From Plasmodiophora brassicae (lineage: Eukaryota; Endomyxa: Phytomyxea; Phytomyxea; Plasmodiophorida), in NCBI GenBank assembly GCA_036867785.1, contig CP145416.1, positions 248,001 through 312,000 of the forward strand: DNA of 64,000 bases. The letters run 5' to 3'. A program made the translations under genes and the position numbers. Positions 39,839 through 50,699 of the stretch are shown here, piece after piece; the first letter of the stretch is position 1, and every line of letters begins with the position of its first letter. The notes beneath the pieces were generated by a model that was given only the letters and a program-made list of their open reading frames with translations, was not told the origin of the DNA and did not search any database.

Positions 39839-40928
39839 ATGAGGGCAGGCGCGATGCCCACGACTACAGCAGCGCCCGATGCGGAAGGGCGCTGGGCCGA
39901 CGGACCTCTTCAGTACGTGTTGGGGCGGTCCTGGTTGCCATCGTCGCTGGTCCTGCGGTTCTGCACGGATCGGGACGTGCGCGCCTTGCGTCGCGTCTGC
40001 ACCCACCTGCATATCGGCGTCGGCAGCCACATTGTCGACATCGACGCCAGTCATCGAGGCGACGCGGTTCGCGACCGACATGTGCACCAGTTCGCCCGAT
40101 ACCATCCGCGCATGCGTTCGCTGTCCATTGCCGGTACCGGTGTTACATCGATCACCGCGTTGCAATCGGCCACAGCGCTTCTCGCTCTGAACATAAGCGA
40201 CACTCTGGTCAGCAGCGTACGGCACTTGGACCAGTGCATGTTGCTGACCTGTGCCTCGTATGGCCGTACAGGTCAGGTCGTTATCGGCGTTGTCGTCGTG
40301 TCCGCGCCTGCAGGATCTGCAGGCAGCGGGATGCACGCAGATCCAGTCAGTCGATGCGCTCGCGTCCTGCCCCGCCCTGCGTCATGTGAACCTGCGCCGC
40401 ACCCGCGTCTATGACATCACGGCGCTGGGCTTCTGTCCGGCCATCGTCCATGTCAACCTGCGCGATGCGCCCGTCGCTGACATTGCTGCCCTGGGGCACT
40501 GCACTCGCCTGACCTATCTCGACCTGCAGGACACGAACTGTACCGATCTGGCGGCGCTGTCGTCCTGCCCGCTCCTGCAGTGGCTCTGTATACGGGGCAC
40601 ACGTGTCGCCGACCTGGGCCCACTGCAACACTGCCCGGTGCTGCAGGTCCTGAATGCTCGCGACACCCGCGTAGATGACGTCGAACCGTTAGTGCACTGC
40701 GTCGCCCTCGTCAAGGTCAATCTGCACGGCACTCTGGTGGATGACCTCCTGCCATGGGCCCTGCACTGCCCGCGCCTGGAGATGCTCGACGTCTCCCGGA
40801 CGCCCGTCCATGACGTCGACCCGTTGATCAGTGCGCCTGCCCTGAAGACACTGAATGTCGTTGGGTCCCGTGTCACCACGATCGTCCAGTTGACCACCCA
40901 TCGACCCGACTTAACAATCAACCTGTAG
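39839..40928 (+). CDS. F-box-like leucine-rich repeat protein
   Basis: Two exons with an intron at 40217-40271 (GTACGG...CGTACAG), whose removal continues the repeat pattern exactly. The N-terminus has LPSSLVLRFCTDRDVRALRR then VCTHLHIG, resembling a divergent F-box. From about 40130 to the end there are around ten LRRs of 22-23 residues with the consensus L-x-x-C-P-x-L-x-x-L-x-L-x-x-T-x-V-x-D, for example LASCPALRHVNLRRTRVYDI. A repeated Cys-Pro marks each unit, as in FBXL proteins. A substrate-receptor role in an SCF ubiquitin ligase is inferred. The start could also be ATG 39854. Confidence 0.7.
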
Positions 40929-41119
40929 TTCGTAGATTGTTCCAAGGGGGCCGAACTATTATGCCCTGTTCATGACTATGGATTCAATGAAGGGTTGCAC
41001 CTGCAGGTAGTGGCTGCTCTTGACCCACTGTAGGCCTGCTCTGCTATTGGCCTGTGGTCTGGCACTGGCTGGCATCACGTTCCAGACGCCCAGTTGAACT
41101 CGCGCGCCCGACTATGAGA

Positions 41120-42022
41120 TCATGGTCGACCCCGTACACGCCATCGAATCGGGCGACCTGTTCGCGGTGGCATCATTCCTGGGTGCCGCCGACGGGAACC
41201 GGTACTGGGTCGACCGGTCTGGTCGAACTGCCCTCTGGTTATATATCCTGCTGGAGTTGCTGCAGGGCGAACGAGGCTGACTGCTCGGTGATGTGCGAGT
41301 AGGTGGGCGGCAAGATGCGATCAGGTCGTCGTTGCAACGCTGATCTTATCTGTGATGGACCCCACTGATCGTCACCGATCCGATTACCGGCGGCGTACTG
41401 CATTGCACGTCGGCACCGTACACGGCAGTGCCCCGACGATTGCCCTGCTTCTAGCCGCCGGCCTTCGGGGCGACGTTGCCGATATCGATGGCAACACTGT
41501 TCTGCATGCCGCTCTCCTGGGCCAGCGTGACTCCCATATCGCCAGCATGGTGCTCAGTGCCGCCGGCGGTCGCCCGTGTCTATTCGTCAGGAACAAGGTT
41601 GCTCATGCACGACGTCTGTAGAAACGCGCCTGATGCCATGTACTCAGGCCGAGCAGCTGCCCATCGAGATAGCCGCTCTGTACAACAGGCTCGACCTGGT
41701 TCGGCTGATGGTGGACCGGTACGCGAGTCCAGTGCCCGCATCGGCCGGCGTTCTAGCCCTGCGTCACGGGCACCTACCCCTGATCCGGTACCTGGTTCGG
41801 GAAGCCATCGGTGTTCGGTACCCAGTCGCTCTTCTCCTTGATACCGAACTGGACCAGATCAAGGTCCCGGGCGACATCCGTCCGGCCGTCCGCCGTGCCA
41901 TTCAGCATGGCCTCGCTCAGCGCCGTGCTCGACGCGACGACCTGCACGCGTTCCTGGCAGGATCGTGGCCCAGGGTGCCCGTCGCCATCATCACCCGCAT
42001 CACCGAATTCGTTCTCGGATGA
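41120..42022 (+). CDS. Ankyrin-repeat protein, multi-exon
   Basis: Starts at ATG 41120 (MVDPVHAIESGDLFAVASFL). An intron follows near 41230 (GTTATATATCC), after which coding resumes near 41365 with RTALHVGTVHGSAPTIALLL and DGNTVLHAALLGQRD, clear ankyrin units. Another break lies near 41575-41630. The final exon (to TGA 42022) has LPIEIAALYNRLDLVRLMVD, LALRHGHLPLIRYLV and a terminal helix. Codon use in these segments is GC3-rich like its neighbours. Exon ends are approximate. No further domain is seen; the function is unknown beyond protein binding. Confidence 0.6.
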
Positions 42023-42106
42023 CACTGCCGCATGACCAGGGATGTTATGGTGCTGTTTAGAATCCGCATAGATATAAACATGAGGCTGCCGATGTCGGTC
42101 GACCAC

Positions 42107-42964
42107 CTAGGCCAGCCATGCCTTGAACGCCTCGTATGTGGTCCAGCAGATGGCGGCGCTCGGCGTGAAGTACATGCAGCGCGCGATGGCGCCCTGGAAC
42201 AGCGCCCTGTACCCTTCCCGTTCAGCGATCGTCGCCAGGACATGCCGCAGGCCTGACGTGTCGCCATTGACCTGAATCCGGGTCTTGACGACGTCGAAGG
42301 GTGTCGACACGAACCCGCCGAGGGCGCCGGCCGCCGCTCCTGCCATCAGATGCGACGTGATCGACGGGCAGTGCATGTGGTCGGTGAGGTGCAGCTTGAC
42401 GCTCTCGTATGTGGCAAAGTGCACGGCCATAAACGGCACGTTCATAGCGACGGTGACCGGGTAGGACGCGAACAGGACACCGGCGCCTTCCTGCCGGACG
42501 ATCGATCGGACACAGGACACGATCGTGTTGTGCTGCGACTTATAGACCTGCATGCGCTGCTTGACAACGTCCAGCGGCGTCACAATGGCGTCATGAGCCA
42601 TGACAGCACAGGCACCGGCGAACCCGTTTATCAGTGGGTGGTGGCCTGGAGCGCGCCCTCCTATATGGTCCTTGACGAACTCGTACGTCGCAAAGTAGGC
42701 GGCGTGGGAGGGTACTGCGCCCAGCAGGATGGCCGGCAGCCCTTTGTACAGATGGGCGATGCCTTCCCGTCGCACAATGCTGTTGAACGCATGCAGTACG
42801 CCCCGGTAGATGGGCATGCCCGGCACCCCGATGACCTGCAATCGGGTTTTGACCGTGTCGACGGGGAACATGAACAGGTGCTCGGATATGCCCGCTGCCG
42901 CACCGGCCAGCATGGCCTGCGCATACCCCATATGTTCGAACGCCTCCAGGTCATGGTCCGCCAT
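42107..42964 (-). CDS. Mitoferrin-type mitochondrial iron carrier
   Basis: Intronless 285-residue protein of the SLC25 carrier family, of typical length (about 300). Three tandem repeats each have a signature: PVDTVKTRLQ (Pro34), PLDVVKQRMQ (Pro130) and PFDVVKTRIQ (Pro222), with six predicted membrane helices. MLAGAAAGISEHLFMFPVDT and the VVKQRMQVYKS segment resemble mitoferrins (yeast Mrs3/4, animal SLC25A28/37), which import Fe2+ into the matrix for haem and Fe-S synthesis. An S-adenosylmethionine carrier is a less likely alternative. It lies tail-to-tail with the ankyrin gene, 84 bp apart. Confidence 0.8.
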   Translation of the reverse strand: MADHDLEAFEHMGYAQAMLAGAAAGISEHLFMFPVDTVKTRLQVIGVPGMPIYRGVLHAFNSIVRREGIAHLYKGLPAILLGAVPSHAAYFATYEFVKDHIGGRAPGHHPLINGFAGACAVMAHDAIVTPLDVVKQRMQVYKSQHNTIVSCVRSIVRQEGAGVLFASYPVTVAMNVPFMAVHFATYESVKLHLTDHMHCPSITSHLMAGAAAGALGGFVSTPFDVVKTRIQVNGDTSGLRHVLATIAEREGYRALFQGAIARCMYFTPSAAICWTTYEAFKAWLA

Positions 42965-43325
42965 GTGCCGACCCGGTCGGTGTCTGAGGATGGACGCGAG
43001 GCGACGCGCACCCCACCGCCTCCGTCACGGACTCCGCAACCGAGTCGGGGTCCCGAGTCGCCGCCGACCCCCGACCTGCGCGTACCTACAACATACTCCC
43101 TATCTATATTATGTAGTCGGTCATCTGGCGCGCGCTTTCCAGACAACGGTGATCCCGTCCGACGATGTGCCCTTCTGCGAATACACAGACGCCCGGCAAT
43201 CCGGCCAACGCCAATGATTGAACAACCTTCTCTCTTTAGCTTTAATAGAATACAGAAGTGTGAGCGTGCAGTATCTGCATTAGGGTGGCCTTGCGGCTGG
43301 GCAAGGGACGGCAGCGTGACGACGA
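42965..43325. other. Intergenic, no gene seen
   Basis: 361 bp upstream of mitoferrin and downstream of the TFIIIC-like gene. Short frames here are out of phase and lack coding bias. An AT-rich patch near 43100-43115 (CTATCTATATTATGTAG) could hold the mitoferrin promoter. Confidence 0.4.
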
Positions 43326-45445
43326 TCAGAGCGATTTCGTGTGGACGTTGCAGATGGGGCACATGGTCGGCCCATGCGGGTGCAGCGATGCCCAGGCGGG
43401 GCCGACGTCACTGACGTACCTGCGCGAGCACAGCGCACACGATCGGCCCGCCGGTGTGTCCAGCAGGCGCAGCGTCAGGCTGCATCGCTCGGCAATGTGG
43501 CCCTTCTCGCAACACTCTTGCACCAGACTACTGGTTGCCACCTGACACAAACAGACGTCGTCAACTACAAACCGCTCGGGCGACTACCTTGTCGCCGACA
43601 TCATACCTCCGTCCTGCATACTGGGCAAGTTTCCACCAGGCTGTCGTCACGTTCCAGAAGTTCATTGGCCTTGCCGACCAGCTCGGTGTCGTTGCAGAAC
43701 CGTGCGGCGATGCGAACAGCCGCCTGCGCCTCCGCCGACGGTTTCGCTACGAAGCAAGCCACGACGCGCGACGCGTACAGGCGCGTCAGCGTGTCCAGGT
43801 TGGCGGCGATCTGTGTCGAGTGCCGGATGCGTGTCTCGCCGTCCAGACAGGATCCATGCGAGAGCGCCCACCTGACAACGTTTGCTGTTCGCAGGCCGGA
43901 CATGTCGGATCGGCAGGCCTCCAGTTCGCAGGCAATGCGCTCGAAGGCATCGCTCGAGCAAGCCGCAATCGCACGTCGAGCATTGTCCAGGTAGACCGAG
44001 CGGGACGTTATCGCCGAGAGCGGATCCCGTTCAACGGGCACCAGGAACAGACCAAACACGAGGTCCGGTCGTGACGTTGCCTTCCCGGATCGGCCGACAG
44101 CAGCGTTCGATATGATCGGGGCCAGAACAGCGCCCAGCAGACCTGTTCACGGCAGTGAGCGCATTGCACATGGACCTGCGGCGAACGGATACGCACCGTC
44201 AGGCGACGAACCCAGGCCGGCATGTCCCCGAAGGTAAATGTTGGCATCGTCATCGTCATCACAGTATGGCAGAAGAGAGCGCGTTGCCAAATTATCGCAG
44301 GCAGAGATCGGTGCATCTGGGACCAGCTCCAGCTGCTTGTCATGGACAGACCAGGTCCGGATGGCAGGGCCCGTCGTGGACACCGTCGTCAGCGTCGTCG
44401 ACGAGGCCGACCAGATCATACCGGATATCATTCCGGGCTGGTCATGGGCGGTGAGCGGCGTAGACGACGCCCCGGCCGGATCGGAAAAGTCGGTGACGAC
44501 AATGGCACTGCCCATAGCGCAGGCCAGCTTCGTCGAGTCGTGCGACCAGCGCAGCTGCGTAATGACCGACAGCGGCGACAAGGGCCGAATCAACAGGCCG
44601 GGACATAGGTTCGTCCTGAACTTGAAATGAGATACACTGACAGCGACGACCAGAACGTTCGCCTGGTTTACCCTTCGTTGATGACGTTGTAAACGTGAAC
44701 GGTGCAGTCGGATGTAACGACTGCGAGACGGGTCGCCGAGAAGCGCATATCGGAGACTGGCCGAGGCGTGTCCACCGATGCCAGTTTCGCCAATGTCGCA
44801 TCACGCTGGCGCCTCAGTAGCATGACAGAGCCGCGCGTCAGACCGAGGGCGAAGAGGTCCGATACCGACGGCGACCAATCAAGCGCTTCAACGTCATTCA
44901 GGCCGAGCGTATCGGACACGTTCTCTGATAGGGTCCAGCGGGCCGGCGGCACAGGCGCCTGCGAAAACAGCAATGCACGTCCATCGGATACGACGACGCC
45001 GAGCACGCAGCCGCCATCACGGCCACAGCCAAGGCCCGACCAGCGTGCCGACTTGATGGCAACCGGTACGGACAGCACCTGGTTGCTGGTCATGGGTTTC
45101 GCCAGCGGGATCTTCACCATGGACGATTCCCCAGCCGACACGTCCTGTCCAAAGGCGCAACGCATCAGGGGAAACGTTCTGCATTCCAAAGCGTAACGCG
45201 ACAGATGTGGGACGTACAACAATGTCAATGTCGAGGGCGCCGACCACGGCAATATGGTTGTCGGCGGACCAGTGAACGGCATCGTGCAGAGCAGGCCGGA
45301 TGGAGAGCGTTGCAATGGGTTCCAGGCCGGACGCAATATCGTCGGTTAGCGTGGCGCCCGACCCGACCTTGAATGGGGACGGCGCCGCTGTCGGTGCATG
45401 GACAGCTCGGCCGGACAGGGTCAGCGGTCGTGGCAGAGGTGCCAT
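43326..45445 (-). CDS. TFIIIC delta-like subunit (GTF3C4 family)
   Basis: Multi-exon minus gene. The N-terminal exons carry WD-like repeats with LHDAVHWSADNHIAVVGA, as in the TFIIIC 90-kDa N-terminal propeller. Further blades follow (VPVAIKSARWSGLGCG; VEALDWSPSVSDLFALGL; FSATRLAVVTSDCTVHVYNV; ITQLRWSHDSTKLACAMG). A helical part (44059-43601) is followed by a zinc region: ETCPVCRTEV, CCEKGHIAERCSLTLRLL, CALCSRRY and MCPICN. The C-terminal C-GH-x-x-x-x-C-S-L-T pattern is typical of the zf-TFIIIC module. The complex binds tRNA-gene promoters for RNA polymerase III and this subunit is linked to histone acetylation in mammals. Exon borders were not all resolved. Confidence 0.72.
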
Positions 45446-45558
45446 GGGCGGCGGCTGTCCCCAGGCACGCGTCAGTCAGTGAGTACAGGACAAAAAACAC
45501 GCAGAAAGGCAGGTGACGGGCCGCGAACCGTCACCCGCTTGCAGCGCTCACTGACCTC

Positions 45559-45792
45559 GTCAAGCACGCCTGGCGACGAGTTGTCGAGCAGGCAGTCGAA
45601 GGCCGACGGCGGGTGCTTGCCGATCGAGAAGGGCGACGTCGGGCCGTGCGTCGAGAAGATGGCCGACGTGTTGAAGCAGGACAGGCTGAGCGACGACGAG
45701 AAGGTCAGCGAAGGCGACTGCTGGGACAGCAGGGCGACGAGGGACGGCGAGGGCGGCCCCCCACCCGTATCCATGGTCGACGACATGGCCAT
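45559..45792 (-). CDS. Probable 5' exon of the TFIIIC-like gene, or small gene
   Basis: A GC3-biased, Ser/Pro-rich frame (MAMSSTMDTGGGPPSPS at 45792, then LVALLSQQSP and HGPTSPFSIGKHPPSAFDCL). It reaches a good donor (GTCAGTGAG near 45558). Splicing to the acceptor GGGGACAG just before 45453 would join it in frame to PPPMAPLPRPLTL, the start of the TFIIIC-like gene. If unspliced, it ends at a stop at 45472. The strong codon bias argues that it is coding; whether it belongs to the neighbour is inference. Confidence 0.45.
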
Positions 45793-46117
45793 GGGTGTTG
45801 CCGTCGGTGTGCGCGTGACGACGAATTAAGCGCGATCGATGAGGATGGGCGCGAACGGACCGTCCTCCAACACCGAGCCACCGCGCAGTCCGTGGGCCAA
45901 CACCACGCGCATTTTTGCGACCCGCTATGTGCGCCGCTGCCCCGCAGCGTGACGTGGCGGGCGGCACATACCTCCCTGCTGTACGTACCTACGTACACCG
46001 CGCAGGCCCGGCCCCGGCATGCCGATCGCGCATCACGCCGCACTCGCTCGTCACGGCGGACGGACACGACTGGACTGCGCTGGCAAGTAAGTGCAATGTC
46101 GCCCGGGTTTTATACGG
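45793..46117. other. Intergenic, no gene seen
   Basis: 325 bp between the upstream end of the TFIIIC-like gene and the 3' end of IBA57. It contains a GTACGTACCTACGTAC-like near-palindrome at about 45979-45996 and nothing else clear. Confidence 0.35.
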
Positions 46118-47331
46118 CTATGAGCGCAGGTCTCGCGTGAACCACCAGCTCGGGATAACCGGATGCACCTGGTGGTCCCCGCACATTAGCGGACCCGTCC
46201 GCGTGGCGAACAGGAATTCCAGTCGCATCATCGCCAGGGCCGCGTTGCCAGATTGCGACGACAGCATCGTGCCGGCCTTGTCGCCCGATGATGTCAGGAT
46301 CGGCGCGCCTTGCTGTGCGGCATGATGTGGCCAGTCGGGTCTGAAGGTCCCGGACTGGATCAGTGGACTGCATTGCGTCAGCGTCTTGTCATCCGACAGG
46401 AGCACCGGGGTGATTCTCTTGCGAATAACACCCTGGTGGTATGCTCGCGCTGTAAAGCAACAAGTAGTCAGCGGCAGGTACCACGCCCGTTGCGGCCACG
46501 GCCGGCCAACCTATGAGCTCCTGTCCCAGATAGCAGCCTTTGTTGAACGCGATGCCGTTCAGAAAATCCCTGCAAGGCCGATGTGAGCACACGCACCGAA
46601 ATATAGGACTGCTGCCCGATACATATTCGCTTCCAACGGGATGGTCTTCTCCTTGATCAGGTCGACATTGGATCGGGCAACGCCGTTCAGCACGGACCAC
46701 AACGTGTAGAAGCGCTCGGGATCGTCGTCGTCACCTCCCGGGACGAATGCGTCCCCGATGGCGGTCTGTATCTGGTTGCCAGTATCGCCCTTGGCCAGGA
46801 TGAGGCGCACGCCAAGATGGTTGAGCCTCGGGTCGACGAACGCGACGGTTTCGTGGCAGTGCGCGTGCCGCACCGACCGCTCGACATGCTGCAGGTAGGT
46901 GATGTCGGGGCTGATGAAGCTGTGCAACTCGAACTCCCTTGACGCATCCTCGATCTGCGACTAGGTTAAACCCCCGATCCAGCGGAAACAGGCGCCCGGC
47001 AACACGGAATCGGCCTTACAACGACGCGGGATCGGAGCTTGTACCGTCGCAGGTGGTGGACAACGTCATCGAGCGAACCGGCGTGGATGTCGAGTAGGTA
47101 CGTGGAGTCGACAGGCGACATGACGACGAAGGCGTCGAACAGGTACCGACCCCGGGCGGAGAACATGCCACAGTAGGCGGCGGGGCCGCGGTGCCGCTCC
47201 AGGAACTTGGCGGGCATGACCTCGTTGGACACCAGCCCCTGCAGGAACTGCCCCGCATCGGCACCGGCCACCCGAACAATGGCGCGCGACACGAGCCGCG
47301 TCCGAATGTGCGACGACGCCGGCACCGACAT
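46118..47331 (-). CDS. IBA57: IBA57/CAF17 mitochondrial Fe-S assembly protein
   Basis: Four exons on the minus strand starting at ATG 47331 (MSVPASSHIRTRLVSRAIVR). Introns are short: GTAAGG...GTCGCAG near 47020-46970, one before DFLNGIAFNKGCYLGQE (acceptor CTTGCAG), and GTTGGCC...TTTACAG after GQELI. Splicing the last gives GQELIARAYHQGVIRKRI, the signature KGCYxGQE-x-x-x-R-x-x-x-x-G-x-x-RKR of the GcvT-like IBA57/YgfZ family. The N-terminal GQFLQGLVSNEV and SARGRYLFDAFV segments also match. It acts with ISCA1/2 in [4Fe-4S] cluster formation in the matrix. An intact frame with the conserved cysteine suggests function. Confidence 0.88.
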
Positions 47332-47675
47332 GAGGCGAGTCGCGTCGGGTCGTCCTCAATCTACCTAGCCGACGTTCGTAGGAACGACGTACGAGGACGG
47401 CGTGCGGCGCGGCGCGGCGCGACGGGGTCCGCCAACAGAGGTCGCCCGTCTGGCCGGTATGTGCATAGGGCACCCATACGATGCGTGCAACGTGCCACGA
47501 CGAGAGAGATGCAGAGAGATGTGGGTGGCAGGGCCGGGGACGGGAACGCGGCCACCCACCGGGCGGCTGCCACCACCGGGACTGGCTGCGGGACCGGATC
47601 CAGGCGCCAGGTGCAGGCAGGCAGGTGCCACACACTGACCGGCGCGAGATATCACCTCGACCTGCGCAACGAACG
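47332..47675. other. Divergent promoter region, no gene seen
   Basis: 344 bp between the IBA57 start (minus) and a small plus-strand gene. Overlapping frames on both strands lack codon bias. Confidence 0.35.
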
Positions 47676-48020
47676 ATGCTCACCGCTATATCCCGGACGT
47701 TGGCGTCTCGTCGCGGTCGATCGACGTCGTCCCGGTTGGTGTCCGATGATGACGACGATGGGTGCGGATGGAACGTGACGCGCTCGGAGGCGGACAGCAT
47801 GTTCGTGACGAGCCCACGAGCCGGGTCGGCGGCGGGTCCGAACGCGTGCGCGCCGATGCAGAGCAGTGCCGGCGACCCGTTCATCCTGCCTGCCAAGGCG
47901 ACCAAGATGGACAGGTTCGCCCGGCTGAAGCAGCGCATCCTGGAGAAGGTACCCGTCAACCGAGGTGGGCGCCGTGGACGGCGCTCCCGTAAGGAACCCA
48001 TGCGACTGGAAGACCTGTAG
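47676..48020 (+). CDS. Small basic protein of unknown function
   Basis: A 114-codon frame from ATG 47676. The N-terminus is Arg/Ser-rich (MLTAISRTLASRRGRSTSSR) and could be a mitochondrial presequence. An acidic DDDDDG stretch, a neutral middle and a basic C-terminal half follow (FARLKQRILEKVPVNRGGRR). GC3 bias over most of its length supports coding. It is divergent from IBA57 with which it may share a promoter. No family recognised. Confidence 0.5.
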   Translation: MLTAISRTLASRRGRSTSSRLVSDDDDDGCGWNVTRSEADSMFVTSPRAGSAAGPNACAPMQSSAGDPFILPAKATKMDRFARLKQRILEKVPVNRGGRRGRRSRKEPMRLEDL

Positions 48021-48380
48021 ACGACCAAACGAGCCGCCAACAATGACCAGTCCACTGTACAATACAGACCGCACGTATTCGGCCGGCAACGGATGAGACC
48101 AAGACGCAGTGTAGGCCGGGCGCAATGGCCCGTCACGTGAAGGGACGGATGGGCGGAACGCGTGCGGCAGGTTCCCTGCTGGTACTGGCGTCCAGCGCAC
48201 GTTTATGTTTCGCGGGTGCTGTCGGCAACCGACCGTGTGTCGATACATATTCAGGGCGTTGCGTTCGGGGCAACCTGGGGCACCTGGCTGGGCAGCCCGT
48301 CATATGATGGCCAGGCTCTGCAATCGGCCCCGTCCGATCCTCACTTCCTAAAACGCTTGCGCCATAGAGAGACGTCGACC
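48021..48380. other. Intergenic, no gene seen
   Basis: 360 bp between the small basic gene and the mucin/spondin gene. It holds overlapping frames on both strands without bias. No clear promoter element was identified. Confidence 0.35.
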
Positions 48381-50520
48381 ATGTCGCGCGCCCATATGCT
48401 GCTGGCGGGCCTAACGGCGCTCCTGGTGATGACCAGTACCGGTACGTCGAGAGCCCCTGGCGCTCTCTCTCTTTGTCGTTGCGTTTCTTCGCTACTGACC
48501 GCATGGCGCAGCTCAGGTGCCGACTGAGGCACCATCCGCCTTGCCATCTACAGCGTCGCCGGCGCCAACCCCGACCCCGACCGAGGCTTCCACGCCTGGG
48601 CCAACCGAGTCCCCAACTGCGTCGCCTACGCTGGCACCAACCGAACCTGCAACAGCGCCGCCTACGCTGGCACCAACGGAACCTGCAACAGCGCCGCCTA
48701 CGCTGGCACCAACCGAACCTGCAACGGCGCCACCTACGCCTGCGCCAACCGAGCCGGCAACGTCTGCGCCAACTGAGCCAGCAACACCTGCGCCAACCGG
48801 GCCTCCAACGCCGTCTCCGACAGCGTCCGCCACGCCGATGCCGTCCGACCCACCTACGCCTGCGCCAACAGGAGCTCCTGCAGCACCTGCTACAGATGCG
48901 CCTACTGCAGCAGCGACGTTTCCTCCAACGGACCCGCCTGCCACGCAGACGCCATCGCCAACGACGTCGTCGGCACCTGCTACCCAGCTGCCAACGCCAT
49001 CCCCTACGACGTCTTCGTCGCCCACCGCACCTCCACCGACGCCTTCGCCGACTAGTTCAGCACCAACGCAGGCAGCCCAAGTGACACCGTCGCCCAGCAC
49101 GCCGTCTCCGACGACCGCAACATCGTCGTCGACGCCCACTGGCCTACCAACATCAACTCCTACTCCAGCGCCGACGACATCGACGGCTACGGTCGTCCCG
49201 GCCGCCATACCTCAAGGTCCAGCAACGACGGCGCCACGCACAACCACGTCGACGCCCACGACACCGCCAGCACCTGCGACGACGACGCCAACGCCAACGA
49301 CAGCGACACCTGCGACTTCGACCCCTGCAACGACAGCGCCTGCGACAACGCCAGCACCAACGGCCCGTAACTCGACGGCATCGCCAACGACGCAAGCCCC
49401 GACGATGAACGCCAGCAACGCGACGACGCCGGCCCCGACGATGAACGCCAGCCACACGACGACCCCGGCACCGACGACGGCATCAGCGCCGGCACACACG
49501 ACGACAGCAGCGCCTCGGCGGCCGACGACGACGACGGCGACTCGCAGGCCGAGTGCGACCCGTGTGCCGACGTTGCTGCCTGTACTGCCGGCCGCGATAC
49601 CAGCGACACCAACGACAACGACGACGACCTCGGCGACCGTCGCACCGCACCGTGTCGTCCTGAAACGTCGGTGCAGGAAGCGCGGCGTATCGCAGGCGTG
49701 CCCAGTGTACGTGCCGGTGCCCGCGCATGTCGTCCCAATGATCAGCGTGAACCCGGCCAACGTCACGTTCAACCTGACGCTGAGTAGGTGGCACCCTGCC
49801 TTGTGCTGCGCGTTGTCTGACGATAGGCGCGCGCAGACCTGACCGAACCCACCGGGCAGGCCTACGAACCTGTCACCGTCGACGGGCTGATCTGCATGAA
49901 CCACTACCTGCCCACGCTGCTCTTCGACTTCCGCAACGACCGACCGGCGGGCATTGGTAGGGCGCTCGCTCCCCCGGCAGCGGCCATGGACGGATCGAAC
50001 CGGGTTGCTGACTGAGTGATCACGCGACAGGATTGCAATCGCTGGCCGAGACCGGCAACCAATCGGCGCTGATCGACGAGATCGACGCGCTGAAGGCGGC
50101 AGGGTACGTCGGCAACTACTTCCAGGGGCCGGCATCGATCGCGTTCCCGAACGTGACGACCATGCAGGTCGGTAGATGCTTCGCATCGATAGTAACGGGC
50201 GCACGCTGACCGATGCTGTTCGCCTGCCGCAGGTGCAGGTCAGCGAAGTGTTTCCGTTGCTGTCGTGTGCGGCCCGTCTGACGCCTGGGCCCGACTGGTT
50301 CACCGGCATCGCCGACATCAACCTCCTCGACTGGGACCTGTTCGCCAACGTCACCAGGGACGGCAGGCCGCCGTCGGACACCTTCTACCAGGAGGTGATC
50401 TCCGTCCTGCCCGGGTTCGATGCCGGCACCCTGTCCTACGCGGGCGTCCCCGAATCCGGGAACGTGACCCTGCTGCCCGACGAGTTCGGGTACGCAACCC
50501 TGGCGAAATCGTCCTACTAG
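48381..50520 (+). CDS. Secreted mucin-like protein with C-terminal spondin_N domain
   Basis: Five exons (48381-48441, 48512-49783, 49837-49956, 50031-50167, 50233-50520) make a 625-residue frame. Exon 1 encodes a signal peptide ([15 protein letters not shown]) with a likely cut near TAQ. Residues of about 22-400 are almost only Thr, Pro, Ala and Ser with several N-x-S/T sites, a mucin-type stalk that includes a tandem [12 protein letters not shown] motif. A Cys/Arg patch ([20 protein letters not shown]) leads to a spondin_N-like domain: [38 protein letters not shown]-like [27 protein letters not shown]; and [12 protein letters not shown]. These match the SPDWFVG and YPxDAGT positions of F-spondin N-domains. 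A cell-surface or matrix role is inferred. Confidence 0.75.
48625..48744 (+). repeat. 36-bp tandem repeat in mucin stalk
   Basis: Three to four near-perfect copies of a 36-bp unit encoding [12 protein letters not shown], with small changes in the last. In-frame length and synonymous drift indicate expansion of the coding stalk. Confidence 0.8.
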
Positions 50521-50699
50521 ACGCGCGTTACGCAGACCTGGCCCTGCTGCTGCTGCTGCTGCTGCAGACGGATACCCTCTTAGAACATGTATTTGGTACG
50601 GCCGACGGCCCCCCCCCCCCCCCGCACACGAATAAAACAGGGACGCGCGCCCTTGGTACCCCCGACAGAACCGTCGCCCAAGGTACCTACGTAGTTCGG
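50521..50699. repeat. CTG run and C homopolymer between genes
   Basis: A (CTG)7-like run at about 50547-50567 and a run of about 15 C near 50611-50625 lie in the short gap between convergent genes. No gene seen. Confidence 0.6.

Noticed and set aside
39488-40336. Minus-strand 282-codon frame opposite the gankyrin and LRR genes
   Set aside because: It is antisense to well-supported ankyrin and LRR exons and has no recognisable domain.
48513-49208. Antisense Gly/Val-rich frames opposite the mucin gene (also 49212-50381)
   Set aside because: They are mirror images of the Thr/Pro/Ala codons of the mucin stalk. They lack splice logic, and the signal peptide, introns and spondin-like domain are on the plus strand.
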